Below, piece after piece: positions 10,653 to 22,502 of a stretch of 64,000 bases of DNA; the first letter of the stretch is position 1; each line of letters starts with the position of its first letter. The notes beneath the pieces were generated by a model. That model was given only the letters and a program-made list of their open reading frames with translations. It was not told the origin of the DNA and searched no databases. A program made the position numbers and the translations under genes. This stretch comes from Przewalskia tangutica (Eukaryota > Streptophyta > Magnoliopsida > Solanales > Solanaceae), in contig CM056724.1 of the NCBI GenBank assembly GCA_029844215.1, forward strand, positions 29,922,446 through 29,986,445, in the 5' to 3' direction.

Positions 10653-11402
10653 CAAATTAATGTAATTTTTCCTCCCTATTATAAAAATGATATCATTATC
10701 TCACTCTTGCAAGATAAAGCAGAGCTTGGTAGCCACGCTTGACTTTTCCGCGAAGTATCAACTTTATTAGTATTGAATATTTTTTGTCCAATTATACCAA
10801 TAACTAATGATATTATGGATTAATCTTCTATCGATGGGTAGCCTGTTACTTTTCAAAGCTTGCTTGTACCATTAAAGTCTCCATTCACTAAGCTCTATTT
10901 ATAATTTAGATTGGAATTGTGTAAAATGTTTAGGAAGTGGAGGTGAAAAACTTAATCTATGAAATCATAACCCGCCCAACTCATTTAAGTTTGGGCGAGT
11001 TTTGACCCGTCCATTTGTTAATTCAACCTATCAAAATCTAGGTTGATATCTAGCCCAAATTAATCCATGAGAAATCTATCAAAATATGTTCAAAGTAATT
11101 TTTTTTATTTGATATGTTATATATTGCCATAACAAAGAAAAATAATAATTTATTAGGTACTAAAAAATTATAAAAAAATAAATAAGACAATTAAAACTTA
11201 GTAAGAATTGGGCGGGTTGGGTTTTGACCCACTTTTTAGCCCATTTCAACTCAACCCATTGCCACCCAAGCAACATTGGAGCGGGTCAATAACTCGCTCA
11301 TTTATTAACTCAACTCATTTTGACACGCTTAAATTCAATTCAACCCGTCCATTTACCATCAATACACTGTTGTATAAACACATTAATTAATGTAAAATAT
11401 TA
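10653..11402. other. Intergenic DNA with paralogous segment and hAT-like non-autonomous repeat
   Basis: 10653-10830 is the right half of the segment duplicated at about 60,960-61,120 (shared AGCTTGG/AGCTTGTTAGCCAC...CTTGACTTTTC and ACCAATAACTAATGATATTA). 10965-11365 carries repeated GGGCGGGTT, TTTTGACCC and CAACCCA motifs, with GCCACCC internally, like the subterminal parts of non-autonomous plant hAT elements; its termini are unclear. No coding sequence. Confidence 0.5.
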
Positions 11403-11419
11403 AATTAAATCAATTGGTA

Positions 11420-11517
11420 ACAACAACCCTGTGAAATCTCACAGAGTGGGGTCTGGTTAAGGTAGATTATACGCAGACATTATTTCTAGCTTGGGGGGTA
11501 GAGAAGCTATTTTCGAT
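11420..11517 (-). mobile_element. SINE fragment, TS/SolS-like
   Basis: The insert is flanked by a perfect 17-bp direct repeat (11403-11419 and 11518-11534), the mark of LINE-mediated retroposition. It reads ACAACAACC, then AAATCTCACAGAGTGGGG, TACGCAGACATTA and AGAGAAGCTATTTTCGATA, matching the 3' part of the TS-type SINE common in Solanaceae. Its (TTG)n-type tail is at the left, so it lies on the minus strand. At 98 bp it lacks the tRNA-derived 5' head. Confidence 0.75.
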
Positions 11518-11534
11518 AATTAAATCAATTGGTA

Positions 11535-11705
11535 TTTGAAATAAGTATAATTTTCCGATCTATAGAACACCATCTATACGGCATATGCTAATTACATAGA
11601 TTATACAAAGCACTAACGAAAGCAGCGCGTGCACAATTTTAACGCGTTACAACAAAGTTTTTTTTTATTTTTCTTTTTTGGTGAAAAACAAAATTGAGTT
11701 TCAGT
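11535..11705. other. AT-rich intergenic DNA
   Basis: Short non-coding stretch between the SINE and the TRIM LTR; nothing recognisable. Confidence 0.5.
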
Positions 11706-11820
11706 TGAAGAGTTCACATCAGATGAAAAATGAATAAGTAGTCTTCTTATATAGTCTTGAACAATTCTCCTCGTGAATTAGCTTTTGGAGTTGAGCTAGG
11801 CCAAGATCCATTTCTTTACA
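11706..11820 (+). mobile_element. Solo LTR of a TRIM-type element
   Basis: Contains TCTTATATAGTCTTGAACAA, then TAGCTTTTGGAGTTGAGCTA and ends CATTTCTTTACA. It is the same LTR family as the compact element at 59150-59490. No second LTR or primer binding site follows, so it is a solo LTR. Confidence 0.65.
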
Positions 11821-12097
11821 TTTTCATTTTGAGAAGATTTATTTTTTCGACTTATTTAAGGTGCGTATTTGGAATATTTAACCTATTTAGAGGTTGTACA
11901 GTTACAAAAATGTACTAACATTAGATCCTCCAATATGTGCAAAGATCTCGAAAATGATTTTTTCGTTGGCGGACAGGACAATCCACAGAATTTCGTGTTC
12001 ATCAAGAATTTAAACGACCTTTCTATCGGAAAATATAATATAGAAGCATTGATGTGGATATTCCGATAAAAATGAATTAGATGTAACATTCCCACGA

Positions 12098-12236
12098 ATA
12101 TAAAGGGTGCCCGGTGCACTAAGCTCCTGTTATGAGTAGTGACCGGAGAAGAGTCGGACCACGAGAAGTGCATTTATGCCTTGATCTTCAGATTTACATG
12201 TATTTGCATTATGAGGCTTACCATAACCCTTAACGG

Positions 12237-12240
<4 letters not shown>
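12098..12240 (-). mobile_element. Au-type SINE remnant
   Basis: AAGGGTGCCCGGTGCACTAA, then AGCTCC, CGGAGAAGAGTCGGACCAC and a diverged stretch ending near AACCCTTAACGGTCA follow the reverse complement of the Au SINE body. The tRNA-like head at the right is badly eroded. The match is from memory of the family. Confidence 0.55.

Positions 12241-12277
<37 letters not shown>
12239..12277. repeat. (AT)n microsatellite
   Basis: An uninterrupted AT dinucleotide run of about 38 bases. Confidence 0.95.
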
Positions 12278-12279
<2 letters not shown>

Positions 12280-12877
12280 TTGTTGTTATTTGGCCCCAAA
12301 GATGAATTGAACGGAAATAACTTTCAGAAATATTTAAAAAGAAATTTAAATTATATACACTGACTTTAATAAATACATCATTTATATAATATATACTTGT
12401 TATAGCGGGTTGGTCTTGTCATTTTTTGTAAAAAAAATAGCAATAAATATTTATTAAAAATAATCTAACTGCATAAATAGCTGTATCTTAAAAATCCAAA
12501 CTAAATAGAGTTGAATAAGAGTTGGTAATTAAATATTTAAATTACAGATGGTGCTAAATTCTTTATGTTTAGAGTCTTTAAAGAACTACTTCTATAAGCA
12601 ACTATTGTCAACTTCTAGAACTGTGGATAATAAGATTCTTTTTCCCATCTTTATAGAAAATCTAGATGATTTATATACTACTACTATTAATTATTTGGTC
12701 AGAGTAATCCCACTGTATTATCTAAGGGGAACTACATTTAAATAATTAAAAGGAAAAAACACGTGCATAAAGATAAAAACTTATTGTATTGTATATTATT
12801 ATCTTCTAGAATTAAAATAGCAAAATTTGTCATGGGTATCAAAAATACCTAGGGCAAAGGTGCAAATTACCTATTCA
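12278..12877. other. AT-rich intergenic DNA
   Basis: No reading frame of interest. The last ~50 bases (GGGCAAAGGTGCAAATTACC) and the sequence right of Copia-2 (CTTTAACTTTGCGATTTAG) look like two halves of one dispersed repeat that Copia-2 split. Confidence 0.5.
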
Positions 12878-13043
12878 TGTAAGTTTGGAATAATCTCCCT
12901 TAAAGAGTCTTTTCATTAATTCACAATATATATAATTGTACAAAGGTTGATTCCTAATACAGTAAAAATCCTAAGTTACCATAGATATACAACAATCATA
13001 ATTACAAAATATACTGTGAATATTTGGAGAATATTCGCTAATA
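12878..13043 (-). repeat. Copia-2 3' LTR
   Basis: Pairs with 26262-26426; the polypurine tract follows at 13044-13053. Confidence 0.85.
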
Positions 13044-13788
13044 CTCCCCCTTAGTCGGAGCGGAAGGAGGCCGAACGCTAAGACTGGATCTGAAGTCGAT
13101 AAATAACTGTCTGGGTAGCCCCTTTGTGAAATTATTTGCATACTGATAAGAGGAAGGCCCATGCAATACTTTGACCTGACCGAAAGCTACCTTCTCACGT
13201 ACAAAGTGGATATTCATCTCAATGTGTTTGGTTCGTTGATGTTGAACCGAATTTTGAGATAGATATATGGCAGATATGTTATCAGAGTAGACTATAGACG
13301 CCTTACGTAGTGAACACTGGAGCTCCAAAAGAAGGTTTCAGAGCCAACAGATCTCAGCAACTCCTCGATACTCTATTTCAACACTCGATCGGGATAATGT
13401 GGCTTGCCTCTTGGCAGACCAGAAAATGAGATTATCCCCTAGAAATACACAATAGACAGAAGTAGAGCATCACGTGTCCGGACACACTGCCCAATCTGCA
13501 TCCATATAAGATAACAACATGGTCGGAGCAGAGGGGTAAAGATGCAACCCATAGTCAAATGTGCCCGTAATGTATCTGATGATACGCTTAAGAGCAGCAA
13601 AGTGGGACTCCCTCGGAGCATGCATAAACACCTGTTGAACGACATATGCAATATCAGGCCTCGTGAATGTAAGATATTGAAGGACATGTGCAAGGCTTCT
13701 ATACAGAGTAGGATTGGAGACCGGATCAACATCACTAAGTTTGGATTTCGAATCTACCGAAGTGGGCATAACTTTGCAATTTGCTATC
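13038..13788 (-). pseudogene. Copia-2 RNase H
   Basis: On the minus strand 13470-13788 reads SVDSKSKLS, TRPDIAYVVQQVF, ALKRIIRYITGTFDYGLHLY and SYMDADWAVCPDT. 13038-13328 continues with ASIVYSDNISAIYLSQNSVQ, KHIEMNIHFVREKV and FIDFRSSLSV, reaching the LTR. A frame break near 13440 lies between them. It joins the RT at 22503-23300 once Gypsy-1 is ignored. Confidence 0.85.
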
Positions 13789-13793
13789 TTAGC

Positions 13794-16745
13794 TGTCACG
13801 ATCCGACCCCGGGGCGATCGGTGCCTACCGGCACCACATGTACACATCGAGAGAATAGCAATGAACATACATAACACATAAACACAGTAAATAGTAAACA
13901 TCACGGCAAAACAAGCGCGCTTCCATAGGATATACTTAATCAAAAATGTAAAGCAAGACAACTTGTTTTTCTGACCCAAACCACAAATGTGACTCTGCAC
14001 CTCAGGAATAACAAGCGTGGCGGGACGGGGCCACATACCCACGAATGTACAAAAGTCTACAACCTCGGGAATCGTACCAAAGACAAAGCCTCCGAGAAAT
14101 GGAGCTTCCCGAATCGAGCGGTGATCCTAAGAGTGCGGATCGCAAGCTACGTACCTCAACTGCGGCGTGAACGCAGCCCGAAAGAGGTCGATAACAGTAC
14201 CAGTATGTGGCGAAAATACGAGAATGAAATCATAATAGTCTGTATAAAGCAGGAGACATGTATGATAGCCAAACTACAGTACACAACATATAAGCAGCCA
14301 TGTCAAGTCGGGGAATCACGCCCTCTAAGTCATCACTCAAATATAACCATGGGTCTCATGCCCACAACATCAATCATGCGGTAAATCCTTCCCGCTGGCG
14401 ATCATGATATAACAACACTAAGGAGTACATATGAACACCAGGTCCCACCTGTGTCCTAAGAACCGTACGGGGCAAGTACGAAGGCATAGCTACCAGATCC
14501 ACCTGCGTCCTCAATGGCCGGCGGCGAAAGCAACCGGCTACGGATCCGTACCAACAATACTAAATACCTGTATCACGAAGCTGACCGGGGCAAGTACGAT
14601 AGCCTCTACCAGATCCACCCTGCGTCACGTCGCTGACCGGGGCAAGTACGTAGGCTAACCACCAGATCCGCCCTGCATCACGAAACTTCGTCCTAACACT
14701 GACCGGGGCAAGTACGAAAGCCAACTACCAGATCCACCCTGCATCACGTCGCTGACCGGGGCAAGTACGAGGGCTAGCTACCAGATCCACCCTGCGTGAT
14801 GAACCTCATGGAGAGCTAGTCCATGGAATAACACTATCAACAGGGAACGAACCCTCATCATGGCCGCATACCCGTGGAAGCCTCCATCACTGACGGTACG
14901 TCCAAGTAAACTCATAACTTCTTTAGACTTTTCATTCCTTGCATCTATGTTTACCTTTTTCAAGAAAAACCCACTCTTTAACCTTCCATAAAGTTATTAT
15001 AACCAACTCCCCATAAAGCCGTTATACTAACTTTATGCTTTTAAAACTTTAGACATTCTTATTCTCTCATAAGGCCGTTATAACTAACTTCCCATAAAGC
15101 CGTTATAACTCCTTATATCCCAAACGGTTTCGTTCTTTTATTAACCAAGAGACTTATACTTCAAAACAAATTTACACAATTTTCAAAACACTTCAAGCCT
15201 CTTATCTTTAGAAAACAAGTTTCTTACCTCAAAAATTAAGCCTCTTACTCCTAGAATAATTCAATACTCAATACTTTCACACCAAGTACTCTATACTTCT
15301 TTATGTCAAGAAATCCTTGTCTACCATATTTAGGATAAACCATTCCTCAAGAACAAGCGGGTTAACTTCTTAACCCAACCAACTTAGACATTTTCTTAAA
15401 ACAAGTCAAGTATAACAAAAGGATTTACTTCATTTAAAAACACGTACGTCTACCGTACTATATAGATATAACTACTCATGCTCAAGAGATAAGAAAGTTT
15501 TCACATACCTCTTCGGCTCAATCCACTTGCTAAGTCCAAAATACCGCACGTAGTATGTCAACCTATCATGACCATAATACGTTTATTAACCTCTAGTTTA
15601 AACATAGAATTTTCCAAGTTCAAGTCACTAATTTCTATGGAAAATTGGGCAGCATTTCCTTTGTTTCTACATACTTTGCCACCTTTCTCAAGGCCGAATT
15701 CAACATCCAAACGCCACATTTAAGGCCCAACAATCCAAACATTTCAAAGGGGATTACATACCTAAACTTGGGTGTGTAAAATTTGCACTTGTGAAGTACA
15801 ACAATTTACTTAACAATTTTAAAGTAGTACTTAGGCTACAACATGCTCACATAACCTCTTTAACCAATCCTTACATATCCAAACCTTATTTCTTACATGC
15901 AATGAATCTAGGAGCATTATTTACTACTACAAGTTCCTTCCTCTTCACATGCAACATCAATAACTAGCTACAAGAGAAGAATTGTTACCTTAGAGCTTTA
16001 GCCAAAATTATTCCAACAACTTTGCTAGCCTCCTTTCCAAGAACACCACCACAATAACACCTACAAGCTAGCCACAAGCTTCCTTTGCCACACCTTTCCA
16101 GTTTTCCTTAAGCTTTGCATTCCTCTTGGAATTTTAGAGCGAAGTTCGAGCTCTAGCTTAGAGAGAGAGAAGGATTTGAAAGATGACCAAGTCTTCAAGA
16201 CTTGGTCAATATAAGGGACATGCAAAAATCAGATGGGGGGGGGACACTTGTCACCCTCCCATGGCCTTTTTAAAAGAAGAAATCTGATTTTCCTAAGTTT
16301 TTCCGCCAGAAAACCCGCCTCGGCGCGGCCTGCGGCGGCGCGCGGCCTGAACTCTGGACTTTGGAACTTTCGGCGCCATGCCTCGGCGCGCGGCGCTGCA
16401 ACTTCAGCGACCCCTCAGAATAACCGCGCGCTGCCACGCCTCCGGCCGCGCCACGTGGCTCTGGCCGTAACACTTTTCGTCCGATTGCGCGAGCGTGTAA
16501 CTCCCATAACTTTCTACTCCGAGGTCCTATCGACGAACGGTTGGTTGCGTTGGAAACTAGACTCAACGAACTACACACTAGGCCTTTGAAACACCTAGGA
16601 ACTCTCAACGTAACGGGTCATAACCCGCCTTAAAGTTGACTAAAAACCCGTCCGAAACAATCCGACAACCTAACTTTCGAAAATTTTAATTCTTAACCCC
16701 TTTCGTACGCTCCTATACGTATGGCCAGAACTACGGGGTATAACA
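13794..16745 (-). repeat. Gypsy-1 3' LTR
   Basis: The AT-rich central ~1.4 kb (14,870-16,230) is almost identical to 20,550-21,900. The GC-rich ends (13,794-14,600 and 16,310-16,500) differ by many small deletions. The polypurine tract lies at 16746-16758. Confidence 0.9.
14440..14800 (-). repeat. Tandem repeat inside the Gypsy-1 3' LTR
   Basis: Roughly 50-65-bp units with CTGACCGGGGCAAGTACG and CTACCAGATCCACCCTGC, five to six copies. The 5' LTR carries the same array at 20130-20480. Confidence 0.85.
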
Positions 16746-17229
16746 TTCTCCCCCACTTAGAAACATTCGTCCCCGAATGTTCTTTTTGGAGCCAATATAA
16801 TATTTCTCGGTACATCCGCGTACTTTACGCCTAATGGGACCTTACTATGCCACTTGTGACCCTAAGATATCGCACTCGCGTAATCTTTCATCGTAAGTCA
16901 AACAGGAAAACGAACCCAAGGTGCGAACCATCACCACTTACTCCCATTCACGGCCTAACGGGATTGCCCGATCGTATCAACCAACTTATTCTAACACATG
17001 TACATGGTCTCAATATCCTCTGTTCATAACACTAAATCATACAACAATTCTATCATACATACTAACCTCTAAAGGGTCAAAGATATACCTGTAACTATTG
17101 CTTCACTTTCCCCCTTATCGCTCTAATCATGATCCTGTCCTGCACGGCGCATAGCAAAAGAAGGCGATGAACCAGCCACTAATCCCGAAGGCTGAATCTC
17201 TACATCCGTGCTATTTCGGGTCGGACGAT
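16746..17229. other. Gypsy-1 internal non-coding remnant where pol is missing
   Basis: Only 484 bp separate the LTR from the gag zinc knuckle, where a complete element has more than 3 kb of pol. No pol motif is visible in six frames. Confidence 0.7.
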
Positions 17230-19243
17230 TCACGAAATGGCCTGCGCCGCGCATGTAAAGCAATCTCCCAAACTAGCACGACACTCCCCATAATGGGTCC
17301 TACCACATCGACTACACCGAGGTAGAGGTGGCTTCCTCAAACTAACACCCCCACTCTCCCGAAAACCTGGACCCTTGGAGCCCTGACCTGCTCCTGAATA
17401 TCCCGACTGATCAAACCTCCTGCCAGAAAACCAAGAAGGGGCACTATGTGCCGGCTGAAATGTGGACCTAGTCTGCTGCTGAGGCTGTCCGCCTAGAAAA
17501 TTTCCCTGGAACCCTGCTGTTCTGGCCCTCTTGGGCTGGCCTGGGGCTAGATGATCCTCTCTCTCCCTGTCCTCTATCCCCTGTGCATAAGCCTGCATCC
17601 TGGCAATATCCATACCGTGAAGGGCGGCTCCCGTGCATGCGATGTCATATGATGGTCTAGCCCCATCACATAGCGATGAACTCTGTCTGCCATGTCAGCC
17701 ACAATGGTGAGCGCATACCTGGCCAATGAGTCAAACTCCAGGTTGTACTCTCTGATAGTCCTCCCATTATGTCTCAATGTCAAGAATCTATCCACGCGGG
17801 CTCTCCTCATCTCAGGAGGCAAAAAGTGATCCAGGAAGGCCTCTGTGAACTCATCCCAAACAGCTGGAAGAGCACCCTCACCTCTAGACATCTCCCATGA
17901 CTCAAACCAGTTCAACGCAATATCACGTAATCGGTAAGAGGCTAACACAACTGACTCTGTCTCCGAGGCCCTAATCACCTGCATAGTCCGCTGTATCTGC
18001 CGAATAAACTCCTGAGGATCCTCCTCAGACCTCGAACCATAGAACTCGGGTGGATCACAACTCAGAAAGTCCCGAATCCTTAAACTGTCGGCTCTAGGGT
18101 TAGCTACCGGCCAAGGCGGTCTTTGCCACTGATTAAATTGCACAAAATTCGGTCCGGACCAACCGGGCCAGAAATTGGTCGGACCGAACCGGACCGAGAA
18201 ATTGGTCCTCTTGGTCCATGTTTTTTCAGAATCGGTTTTGGTCAGGTCGATCAGGTCGAGTCGTCGATCCTGACCAATTTTTATTTTATTTTTATTTTTT
18301 ATAATATATATAATATATATAATTTCTAATATATATAATTCCTAATATATATATAATATATATAATTCCTAATTTTCTAAATTCCTAATATATAATATAT
18401 ATATAATTAGAATTGGGTTCCGGCCCATTTTTAAAAAATTGAATTACCAATCTTGAAATTGACATTCTCGGACGGTGCCACGAAATTTTTACGTTGAAAT
18501 CTATTGTACATCGTGAGATATTTAGATTTGAAAATGGGAAAAACGTAACGATTTGGGGGAAAAGAGAAATTGTGGGGCAAGATGGACGTTTTTGGAGAAA
18601 TCCGGTGAAGCAAACAGACTTTAGTCAGTTTGGGATTATTCGTCTCGAAAAAATACGCGAAATTAAAAAACAATTAGATCAAACGGACGTCCGAGCGCAA
18701 AGTTATGACCATTTAAAGTTTCAATTTAATTTCGACTTATATTTGATATGTCAATACGTCTGCAGGGTGGCTAGTGGTGGGCGGGGCTGGGTCAGGGCTG
18801 GGGGGGATTGCCTGAGGAGAGGCGCTGAGGGGCACTGGGAGAGAGGATCGGTCCATTCGGTCCAGTAGACCGGACCGGACCGAAAATGACCCGGACCGGA
18901 CCGAGAAATTCGGTCCGGAGAATCCGAATTCTCGGTCCTCGGTCCGGTCCGGTTCGGTCCGGTCCGGTCCGGTTTTGACCCTTTGTGCAGCCCTAGCCAC
19001 AATGCTAGTCAACAACCTGATATGTTCTCCGTAATCCCATACTGCGCCTCTACTGGAACTGAGGCTCGTCTGCGGTCTTAGTAGCCGTTGCTGCCGCTCG
19101 AACTTTCTTTGGGATGGCGGCGTCATGGAACTCATTGCGAATCATCACCTCGGCAAGGATCGACTGTGCCCTCAGTAACCTCTGCGTCCGACTTGCGGCT
19201 CGCCGGTGCCGCTTTGCCTTCTGGTTGCCTTGCGTGGAGGCAT
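17230..19243 (-). pseudogene. Gypsy-1 gag, split by a hAT-like insertion
   Basis: The probable start is the ATG at 19241-19243 (MPPRKATRRQ), the usual beginning of Solanaceae Del/Tekay gag. After the hAT-like insert (18133-18995) the capsid region is open at 17574-18132: RIRDFLSCDPPEFYGSRSEE, DPQEFIRQIQRTMQVI, WDEFTEAFLDHFLPPEMRRA and LTLRHNGRTIREYNLEFDSL. A frameshift near 17600 leads to MDIARMQAYAQGIEDRERED, a Gln/Arg/Gly-rich stretch, and a zinc knuckle remnant (CSRCGRTHYGECRASLGDCF). It would form the particle core and bind element RNA; it is disrupted here. Confidence 0.87.
18133..18995. mobile_element. Non-autonomous hAT-like element in Gypsy-1 gag
   Basis: Ends are TTAAATTGCACAAAAT (left) and TAGGGCTGCACAAAGG (minus strand, right), sharing GCACAAA. 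GCCAC flanks both sides (18125-18129 and 18996-19000), the core of a degraded 8-bp target duplication. Dense CCGGACC/GGTCCGG motifs sit inside both ends, as in hAT-1. The 863-bp interior has an AT-rich TATATA tract and a 280-bp segment (18440-18740) also found in the Harbinger leader near 45,600-45,825. No transposase. Confidence 0.75.
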
Positions 19244-19450
19244 AACTGGTACATAAGAAGAGGTCAGAGAGGATTCAACCTAGTATGACAGCTCTACTGC
19301 ATGATCTCAGAGAGAGAAGAATGGAAACCAATCCTAAATATCCTGCAGCCTCCTGATTATAGATGTGGTGCACAACACACCGATAATCAAGACTCTACTA
19401 GATACGGTCTGTAGACACTTTCCGAGGACTAACTGTTTTGATACCACTTT

Positions 19451-22435
19451 TGTCACGATCCGACCCCAGGGCCGCGACTGGTGCCCTACCGGGGCACCCT
19501 GTCAGGTACACATCAGAGAATAGCAGCGGAACATACATAACACATAAACCTGTAAATAGTAAACATCACGTGGCCAAGAAGGCCGCTCCATAGATATACT
19601 TAATCAAAAATGTAAAAGCAAGATAACTTGTTTTTACAAATTCAAACCACAAATGTGACTACGCACTTAGGAATAACAATCGTGGGACGGGGCCCGCCAT
19701 ACCCCCTGAATGTACAAAAGTCTACAACCTCAGGGAATCGTACCAAAAGACAAAGCCTCCGGAGAAATGGAGCTTCCCAAGAACTGAACAGTGATCCTAA
19801 GAGTGCGGATCAGCAAGCTACGTACCTCAACCTGCGGCATGAACGCAGCCCCCCGAAGGAGGTCAGTACAACAGGTACCAAGTATGTGAAACTGAAAATA
19901 CAGTAATGAAATCATAATAGTCTGTATAAAGCAGGAGACAGGTATGATAGCCAAACTACAGTACACAACATATAAGCAGCCATGTCAAGTCGGGGACTCA
20001 CGCCCTCTAAGTCATCACTCAAATATAACCATGGGTCTCATGCCCACAACATCAATCATGCCCGTGGAAATCCTTCTTCACTGCCGGCAGTCTATGATAT
20101 AACAACACTAAGGAGTACATATGAACACCAGGTCCCACATGTGTCCTAAGAACCGTACGGGGCAAGTACGAAGGCATAGCTACCAGATCCACTCTGCGTC
20201 CTCGATCGGCAAGGCAAAGCCGGCTACGGATCCGTCCGTACCAATACTAAATACTGTATCACGGCGGCGGGCAAGTACGATAGCCTCTACCAGATCCACC
20301 CTGCGTCACGTCGCTGACCGGGGCAAGTACGTAGGCTAACCACCAGATCCGCCCTGCATCACGAAACTTCGTCCTAACACTGACCGGGGCAAGTACGAAA
20401 GCCAACTACCAGATCCACCCTGCATCACGTCGCTGACCGGGGCAAGTACGAGGGCTAGCTACCAGATCCACCCTGCATCAGTAGACCTCATGGAGAGCTA
20501 GTCCATGAAATAACACTATCAACAGGGAACGAACCCTCATCATGGCCGCATACCCGTGGAAGCCTCCATCACTGACGGTACGTCCAAGTAAACTCATAAC
20601 TTCTTTAGACTTTTCATTCCTTGCATCTATGTTTACCTTTTTCAAGAAAAACCCACTCTTTAACCTTCCATAAAGTTATTATAACCAACTCCCCATAAAA
20701 CCGTTATACTAACTTTATGCTTTTAAAACTTTAGACATTCTTATTCTCTCATAAGGCCGTTATAACTAACTTTCCATAAAGCCGTTATAACTCTTTATAT
20801 CTCAAACGGTTTCGTTCTTTTATTAACCAAGAGACTTATACTTCAAAACAAATTTACACAATTTTCAAAACACTTCAAGCCTCTTATCTTTAGAAAACAA
20901 GTTTCTTACCTCAAAAATTAAGCCTCTTACTCCTAGAATAATTCAATACTCAATACTTTCACACCAAGTACTCTATACTTCTTTATGTCAAGAAATCCTT
21001 GTCTACCTTATTTAGGATAAACCATTCCTCAAGAACAAGCGGGTTAACTTCTTAACCCAACCAACTTAGACATTTTCTTAAAACAAGTCAAGTATAACAA
21101 AAGGATTTACTTCATTTAAAAACACGTACGTCTACCGTACTATATAGATATAACTACTCATGCTCAAGAGATAAGAAAGTTTCCACATACCTCTTCGGCT
21201 CAATCCACTTGCTAAGTCCAAAATACCGCACGTAGTATGTCAACCTATCATGACCATAATACGTTTATTAACCTCTAGTTTAAACATAGAATTTTCCAAG
21301 TTCAAGTCACTAATTTCTATAGAAAATTGGGCAGCATTTCCTTTGTTTCTACATACTTTGCCACCTTTCTCAAGGCCGAATTCAACATCCAAATGCCACA
21401 TTTAAGGTCCAACAATCCAAACATTTCAAAGGGGATTACATACCTAAACTTGAGTGTGTAAAATTCTGCCCCATGAAGTACAACAATTTACTTAACAATT
21501 TTAAAGTAGTACTTAGGCTACAACATGCTCACATAACCTCTTTAACCAATCCTTACATATCCAAACCTTATTTCTTACATGCAATGAATCTAGGAGCATT
21601 ATTTACTACTACAAGTTCCTTCCTCTTCACATGCAACATCAATAACTAGCTACAAGAGAAGAATTGTTACCTTAGAGCTTTAGCCAAAATTATTCCAACA
21701 ACTTTGCTAGCCTCCTTTCCAAGAACACCACCACAATAACACCTACAAGCTAGCCACAATCTTCCTTCTTGCCACACTTTTTCAGATTTTTCTTAAGCTT
21801 TGAATTCCTCTTGGAATTTTAGAGAGAAGTGAGAGCTCTAGCTTAGAGAGAGAATGATTTGAAAGATGACCAAGTCTTGAAGACTTGGTCAATATAAGGG
21901 ACATGCAAAAATCAGATTGGGGGGGGAGGGGGGACACTTGTCACCCTTCCATGGCCTTTTTAAAAGAAGAAATCTGATTTTCCTAAGTTTTTCCGCCAGA
22001 AAACCCGCCTCGGTGTCGCGGTGCTGAAACTTCTGCGGACTTTCGGAACTTCCGGCGCCGCGGCCCTGCCCTCCGGCGCCGCGGCGCTGTAACTTCAGCG
22101 ACCCCTCAGAATAACCGGCGCGCGCCACGCCTCGGCGCGCGGCCATGGCTCACGGCCGTAACACTTTTACGTCCATTGCGCATGAGCGTGTAACTCTCAT
22201 AACTTTCTACTCCGAGGTCCTATCGACGAACGGTTGGTTGCGTTGGAAACTAGACTCAACGAACTACACACTAGGCCTTTGAAACACCTAGGAACTCTCA
22301 ACGTAACGGGTCATAACCCGCCTTATTGACTAAAAACCCGTCCGAAACAATCCGACAACCTAACTTTCGAAAATTTTAAGTCTTAACCCCTTTCGTACGC
22401 TCCTATACGTATGGCCAGAACTACGGGGTATAACA
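19451..22435 (-). repeat. Gypsy-1 5' LTR
   Basis: Pairs with 13794-16745. It includes the tandem array at 20130-20480 and a CG-rich patch at 22,000-22,170. Confidence 0.9.
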
Positions 22436-22502
22436 TTAGCATTGTACACTATCTCTTCTGCATACTTACGGTGACTCAGGAACATAGTATCTGCAGATCT
22501 GG

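Larger units (their letters stand above)
13794..22435 (-). mobile_element. Gypsy-1, gag-only LTR retrotransposon (TR-GAG type)
   Basis: A perfect target duplication TTAGC (13789-13793, 22436-22440) marks insertion into Copia-2. The LTRs are about 2.95 and 2.99 kb and start TGTTATACCCCGTAG on the minus strand. The interior is only 2.7 kb and encodes gag with a zinc knuckle, but no protease, RT, RNase H or integrase. Primer binding site is near 19434-19446 (TGGTATCAAAAC on minus); polypurine tract AAGTGGGGGAGAA abuts the left LTR. It probably relied on enzymes from a related Del/Tekay element such as Gypsy-2. Confidence 0.9.

Noticed and set aside
11869..12173. 66- and 96-codon overlapping frames on opposite strands
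   Set aside because: No recognisable domain; partly overlaps the Au-type SINE remnant; no gene-like context.
14440..14800. CRISPR-like regularly spaced repeats
   Set aside because: They are tandem units within an LTR, present identically in the partner LTR of a eukaryotic retrotransposon; no cas genes, plant context.
16233..16608. Open frames on both strands in a CG-rich patch (also 21889-22146 and 30375-30732)
   Set aside because: They lie in the GC-rich section of Gypsy LTRs, where stops are rare by composition, and they are not conserved between the LTR pairs.
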